From positions 1,488,001 through 1,552,000 of the forward strand of contig NZ_VOBC01000001.1 in NCBI RefSeq assembly GCF_008369195.1: a DNA stretch of 64,000 nucleotides, read 5' to 3'. Source of the DNA: Sporosarcina sp. ANT_H38. GTDB lineage: Bacteria; Bacillota; Bacilli; Bacillales_A; Planococcaceae. Under the pieces are notes generated by a model that made no database searches, was not told where the DNA came from, and worked only from the letters and a program-made list of their open reading frames with translations. This document shows positions 53,164-63,758 of the stretch, piece by piece (the stretch's first letter is position 1; each line of letters opens with the position of its first letter). Both the position numbers and the translations under genes were made by a program.

Positions 53164-55230
53164 ATGCGAACGACATCAAAAAAGAGCTTTATAACTGGTG
53201 ATATTATAAAGAGTTCTATTTTAGGATCTTTTAAAAAGTTAAACCCGGTATACATGGTTAAAAACCCAGTAATGTTCGTAGTTGAAATCGGTTTTATATT
53301 CGTACTTTTGTTAACCCTTTTCCCTAACATGGGAGACAATGGTAGCAATGTTACTTTGCGCCTCTATAATGCGATTGTCGCTTCGATTTTACTCATCACA
53401 ATCCTATTCGCAAACTTCGCAGAATCCATTGCGGAAGGTCGAGGCAAAGCTCAGGTGCAAACACTTAAACAAACAAAAACGTTTACACAGGCACGTGTAC
53501 TACTTACCAATGGCAAAGAGATCATGAAAGAGGCAAATGAGCTAAAAAAAGGTGATGTTGTCTTAGTAAAAGCGGGAGAAGTTATCCCAAATGATGGCGA
53601 AGTGATTGAAGGGATCGCAACCGTCGACGAATCGGCAATCACAGGTGAATCAGCCCCCGTTGTGAAAGAACGCAGCGGTGATTTCACATCCGTCACAGGC
53701 GGTACCACCGTGACGAGTGACTGGCTAAAAATCGAAATCACTTCACTGCCAGGCGAATCTTTCTTAGACAAAATGATTGCGCTTATTGAAGGTGCGAGTC
53801 GTAAAAAAACACCAAATGAAATTGCGTTGAACACCTTATTAGTCAGTTTGACAATTATCTTTCTACTGGTTGTCGTCACACTTTACCCAATGGCCGCCTA
53901 CCTTAATGTGCATATTCCGCTAGCGACATTAATTGCGCTGACTGTCTGTTTAATCCCAACAACAATCGGTGGGCTATTATCAGCAATCGGGATTGCCGGG
54001 ATGGACCGTGTGACACAGTTCAATGTAATCGCCATGTCAGGAAAAGCTGTCGAAGCATGTGGTGATGTCGATACATTGATTTTGGATAAGACAGGTACAA
54101 TCACTTATGGAAATCGTCTAGCATCCGAATTTTCTCCAGTGCAAGGCGTTAATATGAAAGAACTGATACGCGCGGCATGGTTAAGTTCATTAAATGATGA
54201 CACACCCGAAGGTAAATCGATTCTAGCACTTGCCTGCAACTTAGACGTCGATGGTACAGATGAAAGAATGATTTACGAGACGGGCTACCCTATTTCATTT
54301 ACAGCACAAACACGTATGAGTGGACTTGATATGCAAGACGGCACAAAAATTCGTAAAGGTGCTTCAGATTCAATGAAAAAAATGAGCATCGCTGCCGGCC
54401 ATATCATACCAAAAGACTTGGAGGGATTGGTGCATCGAGTATCATCACTAGGCGGCACACCCTTAGTAGTAACGAAAAACGATAAAATCCTTGGCGTTAT
54501 TTATCTGAAGGACGTCGTGAAATCCGGTTTAAAAGAGCGTTTCGAAAAACTCCGTGCCATGGGCATTAAAACAATCATGTGTACAGGAGACAACCCGCTG
54601 ACAGCCGCCACGATTGCAAAAGAAGCTGGCGTTGACGGTTTTATCGCTGAAAGTACGCCCGAAGATAAAATCAATGTGATAAAAAAAGAACAGGCGCAAG
54701 GGAAAATCGTAGCGATGACTGGTGACGGTACAAATGACGCACCCGCATTGGCACAGGCAGACGTAGGGCTAGCGATGAACTCTGGAACAAATGCGGCGAA
54801 AGAAGCGGCGAATATGGTCGACCTGGACTCGAATCCGACCAAAATTATCGAAGTAGTTGAAATCGGGAAACAATTACTGATGACACGTGGAGCTTTAACG
54901 ACATTCAGTATCGCGAACGACGTGGCCAAATACTTCGCAATCATTCCAGCGATGTTAATGGTAGGAATTCCAGAAATGAGTGCACTAAATATCATGCAAT
55001 TGAACTCATCGACAAGCGCTATCCTCTCGGCATTGCTTTTTAACGCGATCATCATTCCATTGTTGATCCCAATTGCAATGAAAGGTGTTAAATACAAACC
55101 GATGAGCGCTTCAAGACTACTAAACAGAAACTTGCTGATTTACGGACTTGGTGGCATTATCGCCCCCTTTATCGGTATTAAATTAATCGATTTAATTATT
55201 GGGCCTGTTTTAGTCATGATGGGCCTATAG
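53164..55230 (+). CDS. kdpB: K+-transporting ATPase subunit KdpB
   Basis: P-type ATPase subunit of 688 residues. Actuator motif [11 protein letters not shown], phosphorylation motif [14 protein letters not shown], nucleotide domain KGASDSM, hinge [20 protein letters not shown]. Membrane segments at the N-terminus, centre and C-terminus. Follows kdpA by 15 bp with CGAGGAGATA. Confidence 0.97.
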   Translation: MRTTSKKSFITGDIIKSSILGSFKKLNPVYMVKNPVMFVVEIGFIFVLLLTLFPNMGDNGSNVTLRLYNAIVASILLITILFANFAESIAEGRGKAQVQTLKQTKTFTQARVLLTNGKEIMKEANELKKGDVVLVKAGEVIPNDGEVIEGIATVDESAITGESAPVVKERSGDFTSVTGGTTVTSDWLKIEITSLPGESFLDKMIALIEGASRKKTPNEIALNTLLVSLTIIFLLVVVTLYPMAAYLNVHIPLATLIALTVCLIPTTIGGLLSAIGIAGMDRVTQFNVIAMSGKAVEACGDVDTLILDKTGTITYGNRLASEFSPVQGVNMKELIRAAWLSSLNDDTPEGKSILALACNLDVDGTDERMIYETGYPISFTAQTRMSGLDMQDGTKIRKGASDSMKKMSIAAGHIIPKDLEGLVHRVSSLGGTPLVVTKNDKILGVIYLKDVVKSGLKERFEKLRAMGIKTIMCTGDNPLTAATIAKEAGVDGFIAESTPEDKINVIKKEQAQGKIVAMTGDGTNDAPALAQADVGLAMNSGTNAAKEAANMVDLDSNPTKIIEVVEIGKQLLMTRGALTTFSIANDVAKYFAIIPAMLMVGIPEMSALNIMQLNSSTSAILSALLFNAIIIPLLIPIAMKGVKYKPMSASRLLNRNLLIYGLGGIIAPFIGIKLIDLIIGPVLVMMGL

Positions 55231-55243
55231 GAGGAAACGTAGC

Positions 55244-55882
55244 ATGAAAGTATTTTTTGAGTACTCTAAACAAGCACTGCTAATCACTTTCTCTATGCTC
55301 ATATTATGCGGTTTGATTTACCCATTCGCGGTAACAGGGGTGGCGCAAGTGTTATTCAAACACCAGGCAAACGGCAGTTTAATTGATTTGGATGGCGAAA
55401 TTATCGGCTCTGAAAAGGTAGGGCAGGCGTTCACTGCACCCGAGTATTTCTCTGGCCGTGTATCCTCGATAAATTACAACGTCTATACTAAGGAAGATAC
55501 CGTTCCGGATGCTAATGGTGAAACAAATTACGGAGGCGTGAGTTCCGGTACATTCAACTACGCACCGTCCAACCCTGAACTGGAAAAGCGAATTGAAACA
55601 GATATAGAGAAATTTTTAGTTTTGAATCCAGATGTACAACGCGAACAAATTCCGGCTGACTTGATGACCGCCTCCGGATCTGGTCTTGATCCACACATCA
55701 GCGTGGATGCCGCACTCATTCAAATAAACCGTGTGGCCAAAGAAAGTGGCCTATCCGTGAATGAAGTAAAAGCGATTGTCAATACCAATAGTGAAAGCCG
55801 CGTATTCGGTGTGCTCGGAGAAAACATAGTCAACGTCTTAGGCACTAACTTAGACATATACAAAAAAATGAATGAGAAATAA
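55244..55882 (+). CDS. kdpC: K+-transporting ATPase subunit KdpC
   Basis: A 212-residue periplasm-side subunit with one N-terminal helix (ALLITFSMLILCGLIYPFAV). Conserved: EIIGSEKVGQAFTAPEYFSG, PADLMTASGSGLDPHISVDA, VFGVLGENIVNVLGTNLDIY. Stabilises the KdpAB complex. Last gene of kdpFABC. Confidence 0.96.
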   Translation: MKVFFEYSKQALLITFSMLILCGLIYPFAVTGVAQVLFKHQANGSLIDLDGEIIGSEKVGQAFTAPEYFSGRVSSINYNVYTKEDTVPDANGETNYGGVSSGTFNYAPSNPELEKRIETDIEKFLVLNPDVQREQIPADLMTASGSGLDPHISVDAALIQINRVAKESGLSVNEVKAIVNTNSESRVFGVLGENIVNVLGTNLDIYKKMNEK

Positions 55883-55967
55883 TTTCAGAAATATAAATTT
55901 CGTAAAATCCATCCTTGTACTGCAAGGGCACTGTAAAAGTGGATTTCTCCAAAAGCTTTTCGAATCT

Positions 55968-56006
55968 TAAAACACCAAGGGGCTTTTCCCTTGGCGTTTT
56001 TGTCTT
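55968..56006 (+). terminator. Terminator of the kdp operon
   Basis: AACACCAAGGGGCTTTTCCCTTGGCGTTTTTG: stem ACACCAAGGG/CCCTTGGCGT followed by T. Confidence 0.85.
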
Positions 56007-56117
56007 GCACTAAGCATTGTATCGTCGTTCATCGCTCAATCAATTGGAAGTGCAAAGTCCTTGCCCTCTTAGGCTCCAGGTCAAATCCTTAAACGTTAAT
56101 TCAGTAAAGAAACGATG

Positions 56118-56558
56118 TTATAACTTTTTTCTAAATGATGAACACCATTTATCATAATTAAATTTCTCCTCGTAGAATCTGTGAGCATCTGTTCTTTGGA
56201 TTCCCGATTCTAAAGCGACATACTCTGCCCCATTATCCTTTGACCATTTATGAATGTAAGTTAAAAGTCTTTCACCATACCCAAGAGAACGGTGTGAAGC
56301 ATCTGTTACCAAATCATATATAAAAACATGACGTTTATTATAAAAATTCACCCTCAGGCTTAATCCTGCTACAGCTACAATCGTATTTTCGGAAAAAAAT
56401 GCAAAAAGACGATATCCGTCGATTTTCATCTCACTAAGCAAATCAAGGTATGTCTCTTCCACCAAATCTAAACGAAGCTGTTTCATAATTAGAAAGGCTT
56501 CTTTCCACTGTACTGTGGTCGTTAACTCTAAAATCTTCTCTGTTGAAATACTCACCAT
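56118..56558 (-). CDS. GNAT family N-acetyltransferase
   Basis: A 146-residue acetyltransferase: FIYDLVTDASHRSLGYGERL carries the acetyl-CoA loop (Q/H-R-x-x-G-x-G), and ALESGIQRTDAHRFYEEKFN is the usual C-terminal part. ATG 56558 follows GGGGGATT. It follows the phosphatase gene by about 70 bp when the latter is read through its frameshift, so both may be co-transcribed. Confidence 0.85.
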   Translation of the reverse strand: MVSISTEKILELTTTVQWKEAFLIMKQLRLDLVEETYLDLLSEMKIDGYRLFAFFSENTIVAVAGLSLRVNFYNKRHVFIYDLVTDASHRSLGYGERLLTYIHKWSKDNGAEYVALESGIQRTDAHRFYEEKFNYDKWCSSFRKKL

Positions 56559-56628
56559 AAATCCCCCTATTTCCAGTGATTCAAGTCTAACTTCTTCACT
56601 ACAGTATTCTAGTTTTATTCTTCCCCTG

Positions 56629-57199
56629 TTAGTTGAAGAAGGAAAAAGTATTACAATTCCAGTGCTTAGAACTTGTTTCTTTCTTACCTTTCCAACCCGT
56701 TTTTTGTAGTTCATTAGCTAGCAGCATATTAAAAAAATCCATGTCCAACCAATACCACTGTTTCAAATTCTCGAGCATATTCAACTAACAACTCGGCTGC
56801 CTTTTCAGCCCTATATTTCGCGCTACTCAAAGACTCGCACCCTCTTGAATAACCACTAAACCATAAGCATCTTAAAATCACAGCCCAAATATTCGGATTT
56901 AATTTTAATCCCCATAATTTTGTTAAGGGAGTAGGCAAGTCTGTTTCACGAAACAAGGGAAGTGAAATGGCTTTTAAGTTGGGATTTAACAAATTTGCCG
57001 ACTCGATAGACCTTTGTAAATCACTCGTAATAACAATATTAGCAGTCGCTATTATTTTAAGCGTTACTGTTGGATAAGAATTTTCTTCAAAAACACCATT
57101 ATAATCATATCTATCAACCCAAATTTTAAACTCCTGAAGACTTATTCGACTATTATCGATCCAACTGGATTTACCATGTCTTATTAAAGATATTTCCAT
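56629..57199 (-). pseudogene. Histidine phosphatase family protein with a frameshift in an A7 run
   Basis: From ATG 57199 (GGGAGAGAG upstream): MEISLIRHGKSSWID with the RHG catalytic motif, TSDLQRSIESANLL, AKYRAEKAAELLVEYAREFE and VVLVGHGFF, then TAA at 56,729 inside a run of seven T (minus strand; A7 at 56,731-56,737). With six T the frame continues NMLLANELQKTGWKGKKETS, SKHWNCNTFSFFN to 56,629, the normal end of this family. So the gene is intact except for one base. The truncated form keeps both histidines but loses the last helix. Confidence 0.75.
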
Positions 57200-57774
57200 A
57201 GCTCTCTCCCGTGTTATAGTATGAAATAATTTCTCCAAATTGAGTATGGAAAGTCCTTCTTGCACTTCGCCCGTTTATTTAACAAATAGAACTACTTTAT
57301 AAGTCCATTCTAAATTAAACCAATTTATTGTCAATTCATCCTTAACTCAAACGTCATGATTACTAGTAAACCTCCCATGTGTTATCTGTTCTTACTGTTT
57401 CATCATTTTTGAAGCTCGGATTTTGAATTTCATTTGTGAAACTTAGCGAATGAGTCGATTTGTATAATTTCTGCGTCCTTTGAGGGAATTATGCCATAAA
57501 TGCAAAGGAGAAACTGCTTAGAGCGAGGCATTCCCGATGCTCCGAAGAGGGATGGAGTGGAATCATTTAATCTATATACCAAGTTCGTCGATTGGACTTT
57601 TAGCATTTTGGGTGTGAATCACTAGATCACATAAGAAAAATGCTACCACGAAGGATGCTACCAATAAGTTCTTGATTTAAAAGCATTTGCGGAATCCTTT
57701 ATTTAAGCTTCTCCATTGAACATGTGCCGCTCAATCTTTATAATGAAAAGGTAGAGAGAAAGGGGAAAGTTGTT
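57200..57774. other. Intergenic region upstream of yqhL
   Basis: No known gene. A 41-codon plus-strand frame starts at about 57,499 (MQRRNCLERGIPDAPKRDG) without good ribosome binding site. The open frame above 57,199 upstream of the phosphatase is only its leader. Confidence 0.35.
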
Positions 57775-58152
57775 TTGAATTATTATTTTTTAGGAGCCGT
57801 CGCTCTCATCGTAATCCTTTATTTCGTTGTGACGATGCTACGTTTGCGGAAAGCTGTTACAACCTTGACGCAGGAGCAATTTATCGAAGGCTATCGGAAA
57901 GCACAGCTAATCGATGTACGTGAGGCAAAAGATTTTGATGCCGGCCATATTTTAGGAGCGCGTAATATCCCTTATTCTCAGTTCCGTCAGCGGTATAAAG
58001 AGATCCGTTCGGACAAGCCCGTTTATTTGTATGATCAAAACGGTGGAAAAAGTGCACGTGGAGCATTATTCTTAAAGAAAAAAGACTATCAGCAACTGTT
58101 TCACCTGCAAGGCGGTTTCCGTCAATGGACAGGTAAAGTAAAAAGTAAATAA
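57775..58152 (+). CDS. yqhL: Rhodanese-like membrane protein YqhL, active-site cysteine absent
   Basis: A 125-residue protein with one N-terminal helix (YFLGAVALIVILYFVVTML) and a rhodanese domain (RKAQLIDVREAKDFDAGHIL, GARNIPYSQFRQRY, LQGGFRQWTGKVK). The position of the catalytic cysteine is aspartate (VYLYDQNGGKSARG), so sulphur transfer is not expected. It starts with TTG 57775 after AAAGGGGAAAG; no ATG is usable. Position before the gcv genes is as in B. subtilis. Confidence 0.85.
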   Translation: MNYYFLGAVALIVILYFVVTMLRLRKAVTTLTQEQFIEGYRKAQLIDVREAKDFDAGHILGARNIPYSQFRQRYKEIRSDKPVYLYDQNGGKSARGALFLKKKDYQQLFHLQGGFRQWTGKVKSK

Positions 58153-58155
58153 AAT

Positions 58156-58190
58156 GTGAAGTTCCTCCATTCCGGAGGAACTTTTTTCTA
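58156..58190 (+). terminator. Terminator of yqhL
   Basis: AAGTTCCTCCATTCCGGAGGAACTT followed by TTTTC. Confidence 0.88.
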
Positions 58191-58269
58191 TAAAAACTAT
58201 ATATTCCTGAGTTGAAATAACAATATCCGCATTAATAAGTAACGTTTTGAATACGGAGAACAAATTAGA

Positions 58270-58310
58270 TTTAAAAAGGAGAAGCCCAAGCAGCTTCTCC
58301 TTTTGTATTT
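58270..58310 (-). terminator. Hairpin terminator after the small membrane protein remnant
   Basis: AAAAGGAGAAGC(tgcttgg)GCTTCTCCTTTTT on the minus strand. Confidence 0.7.
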
Positions 58311-58349
58311 CAATTAATTTTTTTATCACGCAACATGTTCACTTCCTCT

Positions 58350-58604
58350 CTATCCACCATATATTTTTACTATGGCTAAGAATATCAATGCAAAGATTGG
58401 AAAGATAATCAATAATTTGATAGTTGCTGCTTAGTTTTCAGTCAGTGCAAGTACAAGAAGAAAGTTAGTATAAACGAAAATAAATAGAAAGAAGAGCCCG
58501 CAAGTAAAAATAACTTCATTAACTTTTCCAAAATGATTCCTGCTGAATAGTGAATAGAACAGAATCGGCACCACACATAGCGAACTAAAAGAGCCTATAT
58601 CCAT
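58350..58604 (-). pseudogene. Small multi-helix membrane protein with in-frame stop
   Basis: Minus-strand frame: VVPILFYSLFSR, VIFTCGLFFLFIFVYTNFLL, VLALTEN, TAA, then AATIKLLIIFPIFALIFLAI and VKIYGG, TAG. Three membrane helices in one frame broken by a single TAA. The true start is unclear: the first ATG (58604) lies inside the gcvPB terminator, and GTG at about 58,580 may be used. Followed by its own terminator. Family not recognised. Confidence 0.4.
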
Positions 58605-58624
58605 TGGATTATAGGCTCTTTTAG
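58586..58624 (-). terminator. Terminator of the gcv operon
   Basis: AAAAGAGCCTATAATCC...GGATATAGGCTCTTTT: strong stem, T on the minus strand, directly after gcvPB. Confidence 0.88.
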
Positions 58625-58642
58625 CTTATTTCTGTATTTCAC

Positions 58643-60103
58643 TTATTTTTTCGTATAACGCAGAACTGGGAAACGTGCCGCTTTGGTTTCATCAAGACGA
58701 TTAATGACTGTCGTATGCGGTGCATTTTGGACGATTTCTGGGTTATCTTCTACTTCTTTTGCAATTTGGATAAGTGCGTCACAGAATGCATCGAGAGTTT
58801 CTTTCGACTCTGTCTCCGTAGGCTCAATCATCATACCTTCCTCAACGTTAAGCGGGAAGTAAATTGTTGGCGGGTGATAGCCAAAGTCAAGCAGTCGTTT
58901 CGCCATATCAAGCGTACGCACGCCAAGTTTCTTCTGACGACGACCAGACAGTACGAATTCATGTTTACAATGACGGTTATAAGGCAAATCGAAATGTGGC
59001 TCCAATCTGCGCATCATGTAGTTAGCATTCAGTACGGCATATTCCGTAACAGCTTTCAAGCCATCTGGCCCCATTGAACGAATGTACGTGTATGCACGCA
59101 GGTAGATTCCAAAGTTACCGTAGAACGGTTTAACACGGCCAATCGACTGTGGCAGATTGTATTCAAAAGCGTAAACTTCATCTTTTTTCACAAGGACTGG
59201 TTTCGGAAGGAATGGAATTAAATCCTTCTTCACACCCACCGGACCCGAACCTGGTCCACCGCCACCATGTGGCCCTGTAAATGTTTTATGCAAGTTCAAG
59301 TGAACTGCATCGAAGCCCATGTCTCCAGGGCGTGCTTTAGACATAACTGCATTCAAGTTTGCGCCGTCGTAATAAAGTTTCCCGCCAGCAGCATGAACGA
59401 TCTCAGCCATTTCAAGAATTTCTTCCTCGAAAAGACCCAGTGTATTCGGGTTCGTCAGCATAAGTGCCGCCGTGTCATCCCCTACATGTCGTTTAAGGTC
59501 CTCAAGATCAACAAGTCCATCTTCACCTGACTTAACTGTAATCGTCTCGAAACCAGCAACTGTAGCTGAGGCCGGGTTTGTACCGTGTGCAGAATCGGGA
59601 ACAAGTACTTTTGTACGTTTGAAGTCACCGTTTGCTTCATGGAAAGCCCGAATCATCATCAAAGCTGTCCACTCGCCGTGCGCTCCTGCTGCAGGCTGAA
59701 GTGTCACTTCGTCCATACCCGTAATTTCTACAAGATGCTCTTGTAGGTCATACAAAACTTCCAGTGCACCTTGAACAGTCGACTCATCTTGCAGTGGGTG
59801 AATATTCGCGAATCCAGGGTAACGTGCAACAGATTCGTTGATTTTCGGATTATATTTCATCGTACATGATCCAAGCGGATAGAATCCTGAATCGATACCA
59901 TGGTTACGATTTGAAAGTGCTGTGTAATGACGCATAATATCAAGTTCTGAAACTTCTGGAAGTTCCGCAGCTTCCTCGCGAACAAATCCTTTTGGCAATA
60001 GAGCAGAAAGGTCAAGTTCAGGCACATCCAGTTCAGGAAGACTATAGCCTATCCGTCCTTCTCTCGTAATTTCAAAAATTAACGCCTGGTTATCTTTATG
60101 CAT
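58643..60103 (-). CDS. gcvPB: Glycine dehydrogenase (decarboxylating) subunit 2
   Basis: Pyridoxal-phosphate subunit of the glycine cleavage P protein. 486 residues (B. subtilis 488). Lysine for the cofactor in [39 protein letters not shown] and [13 protein letters not shown] are diagnostic. ATG 60103 overlaps the gcvPA stop, after TGGAGGCC. The extension to 60187 in the open frame is within gcvPA and is not part of the gene. Confidence 0.97.
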   Translation of the reverse strand: MHKDNQALIFEITREGRIGYSLPELDVPELDLSALLPKGFVREEAAELPEVSELDIMRHYTALSNRNHGIDSGFYPLGSCTMKYNPKINESVARYPGFANIHPLQDESTVQGALEVLYDLQEHLVEITGMDEVTLQPAAGAHGEWTALMMIRAFHEANGDFKRTKVLVPDSAHGTNPASATVAGFETITVKSGEDGLVDLEDLKRHVGDDTAALMLTNPNTLGLFEEEILEMAEIVHAAGGKLYYDGANLNAVMSKARPGDMGFDAVHLNLHKTFTGPHGGGGPGSGPVGVKKDLIPFLPKPVLVKKDEVYAFEYNLPQSIGRVKPFYGNFGIYLRAYTYIRSMGPDGLKAVTEYAVLNANYMMRRLEPHFDLPYNRHCKHEFVLSGRRQKKLGVRTLDMAKRLLDFGYHPPTIYFPLNVEEGMMIEPTETESKETLDAFCDALIQIAKEVEDNPEIVQNAPHTTVINRLDETKAARFPVLRYTKK

Positions 60104-61442
60104 GAAGGGCCTCCATTTCCTGCACAAGTGCATCGATTTCTTCTTTTGTACGCTGTTCAGTAACAGCGATAAGTGTGTGGTTAGCAAATTCTGGATATGT
60201 CAGACCAAGGTCATAACCACCGATTATTCCTTGTGCAAATAATTTAGTGTTTACTTCTTTTACTGGTTGTTTGCAATCAACGACGATTTCATTGAAATGT
60301 GCTCCACTAAATTTAACGTCAAAGCCCGCTTTTTCAAAGGCTTCTTTCGCATAGCGTGTTTTCACTATGTTTTGGTAGGCGATTTCTTGTGCGCCAATTT
60401 TACCAAGTGCAGTCATCGCCACTGAAGCGGCAAGTGCATTTAAGGCTTGATTCGAACAGATATTGGACGTCGCTTTATCACGACGAATATGCTGTTCACG
60501 TGCTTGAAGTGTCAATACGTAGCCACGACGGCCTTCATCATCAGTTGTTTCTCCAACAAGACGGCCTGGAACTTTACGCATCAACTTTTTCGTTACAGCG
60601 AAGTAACCACAGTGTGGTCCGCCAAATGATTCAGGTATACCGAACGGTTGTGCATCACCGACTGTAATATCTGCGCCAAGCTTACCAGGAGGCGTTAATA
60701 CTCCTAGTGCAAGTGGGTTTGATGAAACAACGAACAGTCCACCTTTCGCGTGTGCAATTTCCCCGATTTTTTGAATGTCTTCAATCTGACCGAAGAAGTT
60801 TGGATATTGCACAAGAACTCCAGCTGTATCCTCGCCCATCATTTCTTCCAACATCGCCATATCAGTAACGCCATCTTTTTGTGGAATTGTGACAACTTCG
60901 ATGTACTGTCCAGATGCATAAGAAAGGACTACATCACGGGATTCAGGGTTAACTGTTTCAGAAATTAGAATCTTCTTGCGACGCGTATGACCTGCTACAA
61001 GTGTTCCCGCTTCCGCTAGAGCCGTTCCACCGTCGTACATAGATGAGTTTGCAAGGTCCATGCCAGTCAGTTCACAGATCATTGTCTGGAACTCAAAGAT
61101 AGCTTGTAATTCACCTTGTGAAATTTCCGGTTGGTAAGGCGTATAAGCCGTATAGAACTCGGAGCGTGAAATGACATGGTCGACGATGATCGGCTTATAA
61201 TGATCATAGACACCAGCGCCTAGAAATGATGCATATGTACGCGCATCCGCATTTTTCGCTGCCAATTTTGACAGTTCTTTTGTCAGTGAAGACTCGGATT
61301 TTGCTTTTTTAATATTGTACTCGCCTTTAAATCGAACTTTTTCAGGAATATCTTCAAAAAGTTCATCTACGGAAGTAATCCCGATTGTTTTCATCATTTC
61401 ATTGCGATCGGTTTCAGTCATTGGAATATAACGATGCTGCAT
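60096..61442 (-). CDS. gcvPA: Glycine dehydrogenase (decarboxylating) subunit 1
   Basis: A 448-residue partner of Gcv[81 protein letters not shown]. Together they release CO2 from glycine and load aminomethyl on GcvH. Follows gcvT by 33 bp. Confidence 0.97.
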   Translation of the reverse strand: MQHRYIPMTETDRNEMMKTIGITSVDELFEDIPEKVRFKGEYNIKKAKSESSLTKELSKLAAKNADARTYASFLGAGVYDHYKPIIVDHVISRSEFYTAYTPYQPEISQGELQAIFEFQTMICELTGMDLANSSMYDGGTALAEAGTLVAGHTRRKKILISETVNPESRDVVLSYASGQYIEVVTIPQKDGVTDMAMLEEMMGEDTAGVLVQYPNFFGQIEDIQKIGEIAHAKGGLFVVSSNPLALGVLTPPGKLGADITVGDAQPFGIPESFGGPHCGYFAVTKKLMRKVPGRLVGETTDDEGRRGYVLTLQAREQHIRRDKATSNICSNQALNALAASVAMTALGKIGAQEIAYQNIVKTRYAKEAFEKAGFDVKFSGAHFNEIVVDCKQPVKEVNTKLFAQGIIGGYDLGLTYPEFANHTLIAVTEQRTKEEIDALVQEMEALHA

Positions 61443-61475
61443 ATTCTCTTAACCCCTTTTCATAATATTATATGA

Positions 61476-62573
61476 TTAGCGTTTATAAAATGGTGTAGCA
61501 ATAATTACAGCTTTCAAGCGCTTAGTACGAATTTCGACTTCAATTTCTGTTCCTTCAGCGGTATGTTCACTGTTCAGAAGCGCAAAACCGATGTTCTTTT
61601 TAAGTGTCGGTGATTGTGTTCCAGTTGTTACTTCACCGATTTGTTCTTCACCTAGGAATACTTTATAACCTGTACGCGGAATTCCTTTATCAATCATTTC
61701 CACACCTACGAGTTTACGCGGTACACCATTCTCTTTTTGGGAAACCAGGACTTCTTTCCCGAAGAAATCCACTTCTTTATTCACCTTCACAACGAAGCCA
61801 AGGCCCGTTTCGAGTGGTGAAATATCTTTTGATAGCTCTTGCCCATATAGTGGCAAACCAGCCTCAAAACGAAGCGTATCACGTGCACCAAGACCAGCTG
61901 GTACAACACCTTCACTTGCGCCAGCTTTAAGAATAACTGACCACAATGCGACAATTGCTTCAGGCGAGCCGTAAATCTCAAATCCATCTTCTCCTGTGTA
62001 TCCTGTACGCGAAACAAGTACTTTATGGCCTGAAATATCAACATTTTCTTTAAAACGGAAAAATTTGATGTCTGCTAAAGGCTCATTCGTTAATGTTTGA
62101 AGAACGTCTTGTGCAATTGGACCCTGAAAAGCGAGCAACGCATAAGAAGAAGATGCGTTTTCAATTTTGACCTCGTCCGTAGCGTGGCTATTCATCCACT
62201 CAAGATCTTTGTCGATATTTGATGCATTGACAACCAAAAGGTAGTTATTATTCCCGCGTTTATAGATTAATAGATCATCCACAGTCCCGCCGTTTTCATA
62301 ACACATAGCCGTATATTGAGCTTGTCCGTCTTTAAGTTTCGAAACATCGTTCGTAACCATCTTTTGCAAATAAGATAGTGCACCTTCTCCAGTGACAAGC
62401 ACTTCACCCATATGCGAAACATCAAAAAGACCGGCTTTTGTTCGTACAGCTTCGTGTTCAGCTTTAATACTTGAAAACTGCACAGGTAATTCCCAACCAC
62501 CAAAATCAATCGTTTTACCACCGTATTCTGCATAACTGTCAAAAAGGACAGTGCGCTTCAAAGACTCTGACAA
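61476..62573 (-). CDS. gcvT: Glycine cleavage system T protein (aminomethyltransferase)
   Basis: A 365-residue tetrahydrofolate-dependent enzyme: [70 protein letters not shown]. First gene of the operon, under a glycine riboswitch. Confidence 0.97.
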   Translation of the reverse strand: MSESLKRTVLFDSYAEYGGKTIDFGGWELPVQFSSIKAEHEAVRTKAGLFDVSHMGEVLVTGEGALSYLQKMVTNDVSKLKDGQAQYTAMCYENGGTVDDLLIYKRGNNNYLLVVNASNIDKDLEWMNSHATDEVKIENASSSYALLAFQGPIAQDVLQTLTNEPLADIKFFRFKENVDISGHKVLVSRTGYTGEDGFEIYGSPEAIVALWSVILKAGASEGVVPAGLGARDTLRFEAGLPLYGQELSKDISPLETGLGFVVKVNKEVDFFGKEVLVSQKENGVPRKLVGVEMIDKGIPRTGYKVFLGEEQIGEVTTGTQSPTLKKNIGFALLNSEHTAEGTEIEVEIRTKRLKAVIIATPFYKR

Positions 62574-62601
62574 GTTCTATTCCCCCTTAAAAGTTTTGAT
62601 G

Positions 62602-62640
62602 AAAAAAGACAGAGGTCCCCTAATTAGGAAACCTCTGTCC
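62602..62640 (-). terminator. Expression-platform terminator of the glycine riboswitch
   Basis: GACAGAGGTTTCC...GGGACCTCTGTC followed by TTTTTTC on the minus strand, between the second aptamer and gcvT. Confidence 0.85.
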
Positions 62641-62800
62641 TTGTACCTGAAAGTTTGACCTTACGGCTTTCCTCGTTGGTGGCCGGCTTAACCGGCGCTC
62701 TCCAGAGATGCGTCATGTATGAGTCTTGTTACCTGAGAGATTCATAACATAAGTTACTTGCTCCTTCGGCGACGCCATTGCGTGCTCTCCCCATACAATC
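62640..62800 (-). promoter_or_regulatory. Tandem glycine riboswitch
   Basis: Two aptamers on the minus strand. First: GGGAGAGCACGC...GCGTCGCCGAAGGAGCAAGT...CTCTCAGGTAACAAGAC (about 62,722-62,796). Second: TCTGGAGAGCGCC...GGCCACCAACGAGGAAAGCC...AACTTTCAGGTACAAGGACAG (about 62,636-62,708). Each has the GGAGAG start and the CTCAGGTA/TTTCAGGTA end typical of the class. Glycine turns on gcvT-PA-PB by preventing termination. Confidence 0.95.
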
Positions 62801-63029
62801 ATTCGCGTTATTCAATTGAATTGAAGATGATTAAGATTCGGACAACTAATGCCCTTTCGCCTTATATCTTAACATTTCATCTCTGTAAGCGCAATACTTT
62901 TTAATTGATAGCCGTTTTCACGAACATTAAAAAATATAATTTTATTATAGTTCGTGTTTTTGCCCATTAATTAAATTTTCATCCAATTAAAGAGGTGGAG
63001 AAACGACAATCAGCGGTTGATTTTCATCC
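62801..63029. other. Promoter region of the gcv operon
   Basis: About 230 bp between riboswitch and aroK, AT-rich, no gene. The promoter for the riboswitch transcript must lie here; no single box was certain. Confidence 0.4.
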
Positions 63030-63548
63030 TCATTTATATTCCCCTTTAAGCCTACTAATTTGGAATGCGATATAATCTACAATATCACGCAACGATCGAT
63101 TTTCTGTTTCGACTTTAAAATGTGCACCTTGTAAATAGTGAGGTTTTCGATTATTAAATAACTCTTCAAGATCGGAACGTGTCGACCTTTGTACAATCGG
63201 ACGGTTTCGATCCGTGGAAATACGTCGCCAAATATCGCGAAACGGAGCATTAAGAAAAAAGACTAGGCCTGTCTTCCGCATAATATCTCTATTTTCTTTA
63301 CGCATCGCTACGCCACCGCCTGTCGCAATGATACAAAATTCATCACGAAACGACCGAAGAAACTCTGTTTCCATTTCTCGAAAACGTTCTTCACCATACA
63401 TTTCAAATATTTGAGGGATCGTCAAACCAGTTATCTTTACAATTTCAGTATCCATATCATAATATGGCATTTTTGTCGCAAAGCTGAGCCGTTTGCCGAT
63501 TGCACTTTTTCCTGACCCCATATAACCAATCAAATACACTTTCTTCAT
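63030..63548 (-). CDS. aroK: Shikimate kinase
   Basis: Phosphorylates shikimate with ATP. 172 residues: Walker A GYMGSGKSAIGKRLSF, shikimate-binding DMDTEIVKITG and IATGGGVAMRKENRDIM, lid RPIVQRSTRSDLEELFNNR. ATG 63548 follows GGTGAT. The longer open start (63560) is less likely. Downstream of the comG operon as in B. subtilis. Confidence 0.96.
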   Translation of the reverse strand: MKKVYLIGYMGSGKSAIGKRLSFATKMPYYDMDTEIVKITGLTIPQIFEMYGEERFREMETEFLRSFRDEFCIIATGGGVAMRKENRDIMRKTGLVFFLNAPFRDIWRRISTDRNRPIVQRSTRSDLEELFNNRKPHYLQGAHFKVETENRSLRDIVDYIAFQISRLKGEYK

Positions 63549-63578
63549 GTCATCACCCACTTGGCAGAACGAATAGTG

Positions 63579-63758
63579 TTATTCGTTCCGTTTCATTATT
63601 CTCACCGTTTCGTTTTCATAATACATTTCAAGAGAATCGTAAGTCCTTTGAATACTATCATGCCATGAAACGAGGGAAAAAAGAAAGAGACTAACGAAAA
63701 ATAATAAAATAATTGCTGCTGCAAGCATTGCGCCATGTTCATTTCGGATAAAATCCAA
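63579..63758 (-). CDS. comGG: Short ComGG-like competence pilin component
   Basis: Last gene of the comG operon. About 59 residues with one membrane helix (AMLAAAIILLFFVSLFLFSL) after LDFIRNEHG, a minor-pseudopilin style N-terminus. It starts with TTG (63758 or 63764) after AAGGAG. B. subtilis ComGG has 124 residues, so this form lacks most of the extracellular domain. Identity rests mostly on position between comGF and aroK. Confidence 0.6.
   Translation of the reverse strand: MDFIRNEHGAMLAAAIILLFFVSLFLFSLVSWHDSIQRTYDSLEMYYENETVRIMKRNE

Noticed and set aside
54501..55097. Long minus-strand open frame (198 codons) inside kdpB
   Set aside because: Antisense shadow of the well-supported kdpB gene; no ribosome binding site and no recognisable protein.
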